Below, piece by piece: positions 50,760-58,691 of a stretch of DNA of 64,000 nt. This stretch comes from Terrimonas sp. GTDB taxonomy: Bacteria > Bacteroidota > Bacteroidia > Chitinophagales > Chitinophagaceae. A program made the position numbers and the translations under genes. The stretch covers positions 144,658 to 208,657 of the forward strand of contig NZ_QCZJ01000009.1 in NCBI RefSeq assembly GCF_003075435.1. Direction: 5' to 3'. Within the stretch, counting starts at the first letter, position 1. Each line of letters starts with the position of its first letter. A model generated the notes under the pieces. The model was not told the origin of the DNA. It did no database searches and worked only from the letters and a program-made list of their open reading frames with translations.

Positions 50760-52571
50760 TTACAACGAGTATTTATTATCTGCAATCAGCTTATCCGCAA
50801 TTCTTCTTCGTGCCTCTTTGGTATTAAATGATTCTGCTTTTGTAAAGCGCTTAACACCCAAAAGCATCATTCTTTGTTCGTCGCCTTCTGCAAATGCATT
50901 GATGGCATCACGCCCGCTTTTGTTTACGCGATCAGCAGTATCATATAAATATGTTTTAGCAATATCTATTTGCAGCGCAGCAGCCTGCTCGCCCTGCGCT
51001 TCAATCATTTTAGCGGTGCGCAATAATGCGCTTTCGGCATGAAATACATTGATAGCCATATCTGCTATATTCATCAGGATTTCCTGCTCGCTTTCTATTT
51101 TCATCATCAGCTTTTGAACAGCAGCGCCGGCAACCATCAAAATCGCTTTTTTCATATTGGCGATCAGCTTAAACTCTTTTGCAAAAGCGCCTTCCTCCCC
51201 ACTGCCAAAATCGGGAATGCTCATCAGTTCTTTTTGTACTGCCATCGCCGGTCCCATCAAATCCAGTCTCCCTTTCATGGCACGTTTCAACACCATATCT
51301 ACCGTTAGTAAGCGATTGATCTCGTTGGTTCCTTCAAATATCCTGTTGATGCGGCTATCCCTGTAAGCTCTTGAAATGATATACTCCGCGCTGAACCCGT
51401 TACCACCATGGATCTGTACGCCTTCATCCACCACAAAGTCCAACACCTCACTGCCAAACACTTTAAGCATAGCGCATTCAATAGCATATTCTTCAGCAGC
51501 GCCCAGCAATGCTTCATTAAAAGGTTGGCCATTGCTTAATAATTCCTGTTCTTTTTCATCAATCCATTTGGCGGTTCTGTATAATGCGCTTTCCGCTACC
51601 CACATGCGTATTGCCATTTCCGCGATCTTATGTTTCATCGCGCCAAAATTGGCAATAGGTTGTTTGAACTGTTCGCGGGTATTGGCATATTCAATAGAAG
51701 TGGTAGCGGCAGATTTTGCACCACCCAACGCGGCAGCGCACAATTTTAAGCGGCCAATGTTAAGGATATTAAAAGCGATGATATGCCCTTTGCCAATCTC
51801 GCCCAATACATTTTCTACAGGCACCTTTGCATCCTGGAAATATAACTGAACGGTTGATGAACCTTTGATACCCATTTTATGCTCTTCCTGTCCCTGTGTG
51901 AAACCTTCAATACCACGGTCAACTATAAACGCAGTAAACCCTGCCTTGCCGTCAGGCAGGTTATCGCCATCAACCTTGGCAAATACTGTATATACATCAG
52001 CAAAACCGCCATTGGTTATCCAGCATTTTTGCCCGTTAAGCAAATAATATTTTCCATCAGCGCTGAGCTTTGCTGTTGTTTTAGCACTTAAAGCATCACT
52101 CCCGCTGTTGGGTTCGGTAAGCCCGTAAGAGCCTTTCCATTCACCGGTTGCCAGCCTGGGAATATATTTTTGTTTTTGCGCTTCCGTTCCAAAATATAAT
52201 ATAGGCAGCGTGCCAATGCCTGTGTGTGCAGCTATTGCTACAGAAAATGAGAAGCCGCAACCCAATCCCTCATTCACCAATGTTGATGTAACAAAATCTT
52301 TTCCAAGACCGCCCAAATCTTCAGGAATAGATATTCCCAGCAAACCCTGCTCACCGGCTTTATCCAAAAGAGAAGGCATTAAACCGGGTTCAAGATCATC
52401 AATACGCTCAATTAAAGGCAACACCTCTGTTTTCACAAAAGTGGTACACATATCCATGATCATGTGCTGTTCCTCATTAAACGCCTCCGGCGTAAAAATA
52501 TCCGAAGGCATACTTTCCTTTATTATCCATTCACCGCCTTTAAGTGCTGCCGGAGTTGATACTGTACTCAT
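50760..52571 (-). CDS. Acyl-CoA dehydrogenase (VLCAD-like, with C-terminal extension)
   Basis: 603 aa. FAD-dependent first step of fatty-acid beta-oxidation. N-domain 30-150 (LGISIPEDLGGLGKDFVTST), middle domain with GSYGLTEPNSGSDALSAKTT and KCWITNGGFADVYTVFAKV, and C-domain with YANTREQFKQPIANFGAMKH and VQIHGGNGFSAEYIISRAYR. The catalytic base is expected in RINRIFEGTNEINR (Glu). A further ~170-residue helical extension (from about 430) is typical of the large VLCAD/ACAD9 class. 28 bases downstream of marR, same strand. Confidence 0.9.
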   Translation of the reverse strand: MSTVSTPAALKGGEWIIKESMPSDIFTPEAFNEEQHMIMDMCTTFVKTEVLPLIERIDDLEPGLMPSLLDKAGEQGLLGISIPEDLGGLGKDFVTSTLVNEGLGCGFSFSVAIAAHTGIGTLPILYFGTEAQKQKYIPRLATGEWKGSYGLTEPNSGSDALSAKTTAKLSADGKYYLLNGQKCWITNGGFADVYTVFAKVDGDNLPDGKAGFTAFIVDRGIEGFTQGQEEHKMGIKGSSTVQLYFQDAKVPVENVLGEIGKGHIIAFNILNIGRLKLCAAALGGAKSAATTSIEYANTREQFKQPIANFGAMKHKIAEMAIRMWVAESALYRTAKWIDEKEQELLSNGQPFNEALLGAAEEYAIECAMLKVFGSEVLDFVVDEGVQIHGGNGFSAEYIISRAYRDSRINRIFEGTNEINRLLTVDMVLKRAMKGRLDLMGPAMAVQKELMSIPDFGSGEEGAFAKEFKLIANMKKAILMVAGAAVQKLMMKIESEQEILMNIADMAINVFHAESALLRTAKMIEAQGEQAAALQIDIAKTYLYDTADRVNKSGRDAINAFAEGDEQRMMLLGVKRFTKAESFNTKEARRRIADKLIADNKYSL

Positions 52572-52599
52572 GATTTGAAAATTTTATGTTTAGCAATAG

Positions 52600-53040
52600 T
52601 TATTTCAGGTTATCGTATACCCGCTGCAAAACAGATTTGCATACTTCAATTTCCTGTGCTGTTACGCCGCCCAATGCTTCATTCAATGTTTCATTTGCTA
52701 TATCCATTGTTTCATCACGGAGTTTTGTTGAAGTATCGGTAAGCTGTATAAGGTTTATCCGCCTGTCTTCTTTAGAAGGTACTCTTTTTACAAGCTTTAA
52801 TTTTTCGAGATTGTCAACCAATCTTGTTATACTGGGTTTATCCCTGAAAGTGGCATTGCATAATTCCTGCTGGCTTAAGCCATCCTGTTTCCATAAATGA
52901 TAGAGCACACTCCATTGCTCAATAGTGATATCAATGTCCTGTTGTTTGAATTTCTTCTGCAATCTTCTCCCTATGGCGGTGGAAGCAACGCCTGTTATAA
53001 AGCTGTAAAGTTCTCCTCGTTTAAATTGGTTGTTTGTCAT
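52600..53040 (-). CDS. MarR-family transcriptional regulator
   Basis: 146 aa. Winged-helix MarR protein: ITIEQWSVLYHLWKQDGLSQ, QELCNATFRDKPSITRLVDN recognition helix, and wing KLVKRVPSKEDRRINLIQLT. First gene of a marR-acyl-CoA dehydrogenase operon. A 20-base palindrome lies exactly upstream of its ATG, so autoregulation and control of the dehydrogenase, perhaps by an acyl-CoA ligand, is the simplest reading. Confidence 0.9.
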   Translation of the reverse strand: MTNNQFKRGELYSFITGVASTAIGRRLQKKFKQQDIDITIEQWSVLYHLWKQDGLSQQELCNATFRDKPSITRLVDNLEKLKLVKRVPSKEDRRINLIQLTDTSTKLRDETMDIANETLNEALGGVTAQEIEVCKSVLQRVYDNLK

Positions 53041-53060
53041 ATAGTTAGTTAAACAACTAT
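53041..53060. promoter_or_regulatory. Palindromic operator, probable MarR site
   Basis: ATAGTTAGTTAAACAACTAT is a near palindrome (16 of 20 positions symmetric, arms ATAGTT/AACTAT, TTAA at the centre). It directly abuts the marR ATG and follows the -7 box at 53063-53070 on the minus strand, so it covers the transcription start. Confidence 0.6.
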
Positions 53061-53062
53061 TT

Positions 53063-53070
53063 CAAAGCTA
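53063..53070 (-). promoter_or_regulatory. -7 box for the marR operon
   Basis: TAGCTTTG on the minus strand fits TAnnTTTG, two bases upstream of the operator and 22 bases before the ATG. No TTTG at the -33 position. Confidence 0.45.
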
Positions 53071-53137
53071 TGTATAATTTCTCTTATTTAAAAGAATGTG
53101 TGAAATTTTAGACTTGTGGTAAAAGAAAGGGATATAA

Positions 53138-53165
53138 GAAATTAAAATGCCTCTTCGCAAGAGGC
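53138..53165 (-). terminator. Rho-independent terminator after SusC/SusD pair 3
   Basis: On the minus strand GCCTCTT / AAGAGGC with loop GCG (53149-53165), followed by ATTTTAATTTC. Lies 36 bases after the SusD stop. Confidence 0.75.
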
Positions 53166-53200
53166 AAAGAGGCGTTTTAGTTATGTGAATAAAATTAAAC

Positions 53201-54790
53201 TTAGAAGTTCGGACCGCCGGTATCCCACCACAAGCGGGTAGCGATATCATCTTTAGCCCCGCTTCCCATTTTGGTTACAGCATCGGCAACGGCTGCGGTA
53301 TTGCTATTTCTTTCTGCTGTAACAAAGGGCATCCTTTTAATCCACTGATCTGAAGGAATAACACCCCAGTCAGGGCTGCTATCATTTTTGGCAACATGTG
53401 GTATTTTAGGATATCCTGTCCTTCTAAAATCAACCCATGCTTCCAATGTGTTTGTAAAGGTATTCAGGTATTTCTGAGTGAGAATTTTTTCTAATTTTAA
53501 TTCTTTGCTGTCAGCCTCATTCCAGGCAATCGTTACCGTAGAAGGCTGTGTAAAATTATTCCTCGAATCTGCCGGATCAACATAATTTAATGGTTTGCTG
53601 GTATTATCTGCAAGATAAGCGTCAACACCTCCTGCACCCCAATCCGCAAAAGAAAGTCGTACTCCATTTTCGTAATTTTCTTTTGCATCGCCAGCACCTG
53701 CCCAACCACGCAGAGCAGCTTCAGCCTTAAGGAAACTAACTTCGGATGCAGTAATAGCTCTTCTGTTTTGCACTGAATTGAAATCATTACTTACTTTAGA
53801 ATACTGCAGCATAAATGGCTTGGTTGTACCACAATAAGCGCCATTACGAATTCCTTTATAAGGATATGATGGATGATTAGGATCTGGAGGTAATACGGCA
53901 GGAGAGATGCTGGCGGCAGGTTCGAACATTTTTGATGCTCTCTCATCTTTATAACCAGCCATAAATGATTCTATTACGCCGCCCATTCTGGTGTCATCCC
54001 ATTGGTAGCAAATTTGCGCTACCGGCATAATATTTCCCAGCAAAGCAACCTTGAAATTATCCTTATTATCTAGAATTAAGCCGCCTGGATCGTTCAAAGC
54101 TTTTTCTCCTTGCGTTTTTGCCAAATCCGGGGCTACTTTTGATAAACGCATAGCCAATCTTAAACGCAAGGAATTCACTACTTTCATCCATTGGGGTATA
54201 CTTCCTGCATAACTTGGATCGAACGCCTTAAATTGTTTATCGCTTTGATTTGCTGCAAAATCTGCCTGAATGGTATCTAATTTTGCAAAAAACATGTTAT
54301 ACAGGTCTGATTCTTTATCATAAAGAATAGAATTTTCTGTAGAGCCATAATTGGAATAAATTACTGGGCCGTGAACCGCAGTAAGTTTTGATACGCTAAG
54401 TATTTGTATCAATTTCGCCCAATCTGCAAATATTGGTTTGTTGTACTCTACCGCATATTCAATTGCCTTTTTGGAAGGAGACATTACATTGTTATAAACA
54501 CGGTCCCAATATGTGTTCCAACGAATATAATATGTTGTATTATTTACATTGCCTACAAAATCTGTTGGGGTATTCATATAACCCATCCAGGAATCGTAAC
54601 ACAAGTCTTCTTCAATCTGGTGCCCAAAAAGATTGAACAACATACTTTTAAATGGGGCTCCAATTAAGTTGTTATCCTGTAAGAGTTCTTCTTTTGAGAT
54701 TTGATTCTCATCCTGGTTAAGACTCTCAAAATTTTTTGTACAGGAACCGAAAACACACAGTAGCAGTATTGCACTAATAATTTTTTTCAT
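53201..54790 (-). CDS. SusD/RagB-family outer-membrane lipoprotein (pair 3)
   Basis: 529 aa. Lipobox FGSC with Cys at about residue 17 (LLLCVFGSCTKNFESLN). SusD-like type 2: WNTYWDRVYNNVMSPSKKAI, WAKLIQILSVSKLTAVHGPV, QWMKVVNSLRLRLAMRLSKV and ITASEVSFLKAEAALRGWAG. 21 bases downstream of its SusC partner. No enzyme genes accompany the pair. Confidence 0.9.
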   Translation of the reverse strand: MKKIISAILLLCVFGSCTKNFESLNQDENQISKEELLQDNNLIGAPFKSMLFNLFGHQIEEDLCYDSWMGYMNTPTDFVGNVNNTTYYIRWNTYWDRVYNNVMSPSKKAIEYAVEYNKPIFADWAKLIQILSVSKLTAVHGPVIYSNYGSTENSILYDKESDLYNMFFAKLDTIQADFAANQSDKQFKAFDPSYAGSIPQWMKVVNSLRLRLAMRLSKVAPDLAKTQGEKALNDPGGLILDNKDNFKVALLGNIMPVAQICYQWDDTRMGGVIESFMAGYKDERASKMFEPAASISPAVLPPDPNHPSYPYKGIRNGAYCGTTKPFMLQYSKVSNDFNSVQNRRAITASEVSFLKAEAALRGWAGAGDAKENYENGVRLSFADWGAGGVDAYLADNTSKPLNYVDPADSRNNFTQPSTVTIAWNEADSKELKLEKILTQKYLNTFTNTLEAWVDFRRTGYPKIPHVAKNDSSPDWGVIPSDQWIKRMPFVTAERNSNTAAVADAVTKMGSGAKDDIATRLWWDTGGPNF

Positions 54791-54811
54791 ACCTATTATT
54801 TAAAATGGTTA

Positions 54812-57800
54812 TCAAAAAGTAACTTTTAAATTGATTCCGTATGATCTTGTTGGCGGAACGCTAAACACATCATTTGATTGCATTGAATTACCAGTACTCA
54901 TTGCCTGTTCCGGATCATACGGAGCTTTTTTGTAGAAAAAGAATAAATTTCTTCCAATTAAAGAGATGGAGGCATCCTTAACAACACCTTCATGATTTTT
55001 AAGAGGAAGATTATAGCCCAATACAAACTGGGCTAATCTTACGTTTGTTCTGGAAAATACATATGGCTCCATTATTTTATTTCTATCGCCGATACTTGAA
55101 TAATAAACAACAGGATCGATAGAAGTTACTTTATTACTTCCTTGAACCGCATCAATAGGTATTGTGCTGCTAGCTCTTGCATCTGCGCTTCTTTGACTTA
55201 CACCATAAGAATCAAGAAATGCTTCGGTTTTGGAAAACGCTACACCACCAAATTTGGCATTTACAAGCACATTAAGAAAGAAACTCTTATAATTAAACGA
55301 GTTATTCCATCCTAAAAGAAAATCAGGATTTACATTGCCCACCTTTACCTGTTTAGGGGCTTTTGTTGGAACCCCGTTATCATCAAGAATAATCTGTCCC
55401 GCATCATTTCTGTTAAATTTATATATCCACACATCATTGAATGAACCACCAGCTTTAATGATAGATGCAAAGCCTTCATCATCTCCTCCAACCTGATAGT
55501 CTGGGTTATCAGCTACCAATTCAACAATTTTGTTTCTGTTTTGTGACAGATTTAATGCTGTATTCCATTGAAAATTAGGATTACTGATGGGATCACCATT
55601 TAAAACCAATTCGAATCCTTTATTTGTAATTTTACCAGCATTAATATATTTAATAGTATATCCGGAACCAGACGGAGCCGGTACTGTGAGGAACTGATTT
55701 GTACTTACGCTATTATAATATGTAAATTCAAACCCTGCCCGGCCTTTAAAAAGTCTCATTTCTGCACCATATTCGGTACTGGTTACTTTTTCAGGCTTCA
55801 AATCTGTAAAAGGTACTTGTGAATTATACGTTATGCCGCCAATTCCAGATATAGGATCACCAGCTCCGCCAATAGAATTTAGAGGATTAACAACATTAAA
55901 CGGAACCTCATTACCAATTTGGGTGTGGGAAGCTCGTACTTTTAAATACGATATAGCAGTGGGTAATTTAACCATCTCACTTATAATTGCCGTAATACCG
56001 AAAGCTGGGTAAAAATAAGACTCATTGCCTGTCAGCGCCAGGGTAGAAGCCCAGTCGTTACGACCGGCCACATCTACAAATACCATGTCTTTATATCCAA
56101 TTGTGGCGTTAGCAAACAATCCCTGTTTTGAAACGGTGCTTAGTGTTTTGTTGAATATAACCTGGTATGGCATGTTTGCAAATGTGAACACATTAGGATA
56201 TTGTAAAGTATAAGTAGCTCCCTGGTTTGAAACATTCATACCATCACTAAAGTTCATTTTTTGATAAGCTGCACCTACTACTGCCGCTATACTAATATTG
56301 TTAATCTTATTATTATAGCTCAAAATTCCATCTGTATACAACGACTGATCGGTATATTTTGAATATTCCCAAGCTCCGTTTGAGCTAACACTTACGGAGT
56401 TTCCACCTGCAGCATACCTGTTGTCAAATAACTTGTTGGCATAATCAATATTTGCTCTTGCCTCAAACTTAAGATGATCTGTAAAATCATAAGCCGCCTT
56501 TGCATTAGCTATAACTCTATTTGTTTTGGCAAGCTTCGTGTTTTTATTAATTAACCAGTAAGGATTGTTTTGTTTTTCTTCTGTAGAATACCAATTCATT
56601 TTATACAAATTCCTGGAACTATCATACACCTGGTAGTTATTTTTATAGGAATCGAAATCTAATTGACGGGCAAATAAATATAACCCGGTAAGTGGATTAT
56701 CGTAGTAGCCAGCACCAGGCCTGTTACGTGATATTTCACTTGCAAACATCACATTTGAACTTACAGTTAACCTGTCATTAAAGAACTTAGTTGATTGGTT
56801 AAAAGTAACATTGTTTCTAAGGTAAGTGTTTGTTGGTATTACTCCTTTTGCAGAAACATTGGCATATGAAAAATAGACAGCTGTCTTTTCGCTACCACCA
56901 GATATTGAAACCGAATTTGTGGTATTAATCCCAGCCTGAAAAAAATCTTTGATATATCCTTTCTGATAATTTCCTTTTGTAGTAGACCAGTTGTATACAG
57001 AACTTCCTACTGCACCATAATCGTATTGAAATTTAGGGAGCCCAGATATTTGATCAACAATAGTACTGGAACTCAACCCAATAACAGCTTTTCCAGGTTT
57101 GCCCTTTTTAGTATTTACAAGTACCACACCATTCGCGCCCTGACTACCATATAATATAGATGCGTTCGCGCCTCTAAGTATGGTCATACTTTCAATATCG
57201 TCAGGATTAATGGTAGAAAGTCCATCACCCCGATCATTGCCTCCGTAAGAGCCTGGTTGTGCACCTTTATTATTTACCATAGGAATACCGTCCAAAACAT
57301 ATAAAGGCTCACTAAGCCCAACAAGAGACCTGTTACCTCTCAATACAACTTTTGTAGACCCCCCTGCACCTGAACTACTGGTAGTAATATTCACACCAGC
57401 AGCTTTACCACTCAAAGCCTCCATAAAATTTATATTGGCTGCTTTTCTTATTTCATCACCCCCAACCGTTTGCGCCGCATAAGTTAAGGCCTTCTTTTCT
57501 CGCTTAATACCAAGCGCAGTTACAACCACCTCCGTCATATCTGTAGAAGATGTAGCTAACGAAATAGAAACACTATTGTCAGTAGCAGCAACAGTAACTT
57601 CTTTTGTTGTAAAACCGATAGACGAAATTTGTAAAACGATATTACCTGAAGGTACTGAAAATGAAAATTTTCCATCAGTATCAGTAAGTGTTTGGGAATT
57701 TTTACCCTTCACTTTTACTGTGGCGCCAGGTACGCCATTGTTGCCTGCATCAGTTACAAGCCCGCTTAATTGCCGGGTTTGAGCTGACACTGCATTTGCT

Positions 57801-57838
57801 ATTAACATGAATAGCAACAGAAACTTAAATTTTGTCAT
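54812..57838 (-). CDS. SusC/RagA-family TonB-linked outer-membrane transporter (pair 3)
   Basis: 1008 aa from the ATG at 57838 (MTKFKFLLLFMLIANAVSAQ signal peptide). Beta-sandwich QLSGLVTDAGNNGVPGATVK, plug MTEVVVTALGIKREKKALTY, ALSGKAAGVNITTSSSGAGG, EPLYVLDGIPMVNNKG, ESMTILRGANASILYGSQGA, and a barrel ending RSYGINLKVTF. More distant from pairs 1 and 2 than those are from each other, judging by the N-terminal third. Confidence 0.93.
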   Translation of the reverse strand: MTKFKFLLLFMLIANAVSAQTRQLSGLVTDAGNNGVPGATVKVKGKNSQTLTDTDGKFSFSVPSGNIVLQISSIGFTTKEVTVAATDNSVSISLATSSTDMTEVVVTALGIKREKKALTYAAQTVGGDEIRKAANINFMEALSGKAAGVNITTSSSGAGGSTKVVLRGNRSLVGLSEPLYVLDGIPMVNNKGAQPGSYGGNDRGDGLSTINPDDIESMTILRGANASILYGSQGANGVVLVNTKKGKPGKAVIGLSSSTIVDQISGLPKFQYDYGAVGSSVYNWSTTKGNYQKGYIKDFFQAGINTTNSVSISGGSEKTAVYFSYANVSAKGVIPTNTYLRNNVTFNQSTKFFNDRLTVSSNVMFASEISRNRPGAGYYDNPLTGLYLFARQLDFDSYKNNYQVYDSSRNLYKMNWYSTEEKQNNPYWLINKNTKLAKTNRVIANAKAAYDFTDHLKFEARANIDYANKLFDNRYAAGGNSVSVSSNGAWEYSKYTDQSLYTDGILSYNNKINNISIAAVVGAAYQKMNFSDGMNVSNQGATYTLQYPNVFTFANMPYQVIFNKTLSTVSKQGLFANATIGYKDMVFVDVAGRNDWASTLALTGNESYFYPAFGITAIISEMVKLPTAISYLKVRASHTQIGNEVPFNVVNPLNSIGGAGDPISGIGGITYNSQVPFTDLKPEKVTSTEYGAEMRLFKGRAGFEFTYYNSVSTNQFLTVPAPSGSGYTIKYINAGKITNKGFELVLNGDPISNPNFQWNTALNLSQNRNKIVELVADNPDYQVGGDDEGFASIIKAGGSFNDVWIYKFNRNDAGQIILDDNGVPTKAPKQVKVGNVNPDFLLGWNNSFNYKSFFLNVLVNAKFGGVAFSKTEAFLDSYGVSQRSADARASSTIPIDAVQGSNKVTSIDPVVYYSSIGDRNKIMEPYVFSRTNVRLAQFVLGYNLPLKNHEGVVKDASISLIGRNLFFFYKKAPYDPEQAMSTGNSMQSNDVFSVPPTRSYGINLKVTF

Positions 57839-58257
57839 AAGTGTCAATTTGGTTTTTGTTTAAAAAACTTAATAAAAAAGAAATAGCTATACCGGAATGA
57901 TTCAACATAGGTTTTGTATTTAAGGTATTAATTTAATATGGCGCAATAATGAGATTGTATATTACCAATAGATGGGCAAGTCATTGGTATTTGTGCATTA
58001 ATGATGGGGATAGGTAAAAATAAAAGAAAATTCAACCTGTCATAAGCATGCTTGTTAAATTGTTTTGGTTAATGTGAGATAAATTTAAACTTTTTAAACA
58101 AATTAAAATAGTAATAAAAAAATAATTATAAATCAAACGTTTGCACTAAATAAATACAAGAAATTAACCAGCAATTAACGAGTGGCAACAATGATGTGTG
58201 GTTGTTAATATTTAATCTATACGCTCTGCTGCGACAACAAATCCTATTTAAAGAATA
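57839..58257. other. 419-base AT-rich upstream region of SusC/SusD pair 3
   Basis: No gene seen on either strand. A perfect 10-base palindrome CAAACGTTTG (58134-58143), with the central ACGT-type core of LacI-family operators, lies about 300 bases before the SusC ATG. No matching TAnnTTTG box was found near the SusC start, so the promoter is unplaced. Confidence 0.35.
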
Positions 58258-58593
58258 TCAATCCTTCAATTTCTCATTATCCCTATGTCTGTTCACATCT
58301 CTTATATTCTTTTTCTCAAAATTTTTTTGAAGCGCCTCTGTAAGATTCACGCCAGTTTGATTGGCGAGGCAAAGTAATACCCACAATACATCAGCCATTT
58401 CATCTCCCAACTCCCTGCCTTTATCGCTTTCTTTAAAAGATTGTTCACCATAAGTTCTCACCATCAATCTCGACAGTTCCCCAACTTCTTCCATTAATAT
58501 ACCCAGGTTGGTAAGCTCGCTGAAATATCTTACGCCCACGGTTTGTATCCAAAGATCAACCTGTTGCTGGGCCTGTTGTATTGATATGTCCAT
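58258..58593 (-). CDS. MazG-like nucleotide pyrophosphohydrolase
   Basis: 111 aa, all-helical. The magnesium site is visible as EEVGELSRLMVR (EExxE) at about 36-47 and ELGDEMADVLWVLLCLAN (ExxDE...D) at about 61-78. Hydrolyses a (d)NTP or related nucleotide to the monophosphate; a house-cleaning role is typical of these single-domain proteins. Standalone, with a phrase repeat upstream. Confidence 0.88.
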   Translation of the reverse strand: MDISIQQAQQQVDLWIQTVGVRYFSELTNLGILMEEVGELSRLMVRTYGEQSFKESDKGRELGDEMADVLWVLLCLANQTGVNLTEALQKNFEKKNIRDVNRHRDNEKLKD

Positions 58594-58610
58594 ATGTAGT
58601 TGTTTTTGTT

Positions 58611-58690
58611 TTAGCTGTCAGGTATCAGGGGTCAGCCTTCAGCTTTCAGGGGTCAGTTTTGAGCTATCAGCTATCAGCTAATAGCTACCC
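58611..58690. repeat. CAGCTATCAG phrase repeat between mazG and the DUF5686 gene
   Basis: Tandem degenerate units GTCAGGTATCAGGG, GTCAGCCTTCAGCTTTCAGG, GGTCAGTTTTGAGCTATCAG and CTATCAGCTAATAGCTACC. Related to 29119-29225 and 62044-62121. Mostly direct repeats, with a TAGCTGTCAG / CTATCAGCTA fold-back at the ends. Confidence 0.6.
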
Positions 58691-58691
58691 C

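Noticed and set aside
51376..51849. 157-codon open frame on the plus strand
   Set aside because: Antisense to the acyl-CoA dehydrogenase; no domain pattern and a Ser/Asn/Ala-rich composition typical of a shadow frame.
58611..58690. Possible CRISPR array (short regular repeats)
   Set aside because: Units are only 7-11 bases, degenerate and contiguous, without unique spacers of constant length, and no cas gene is present.
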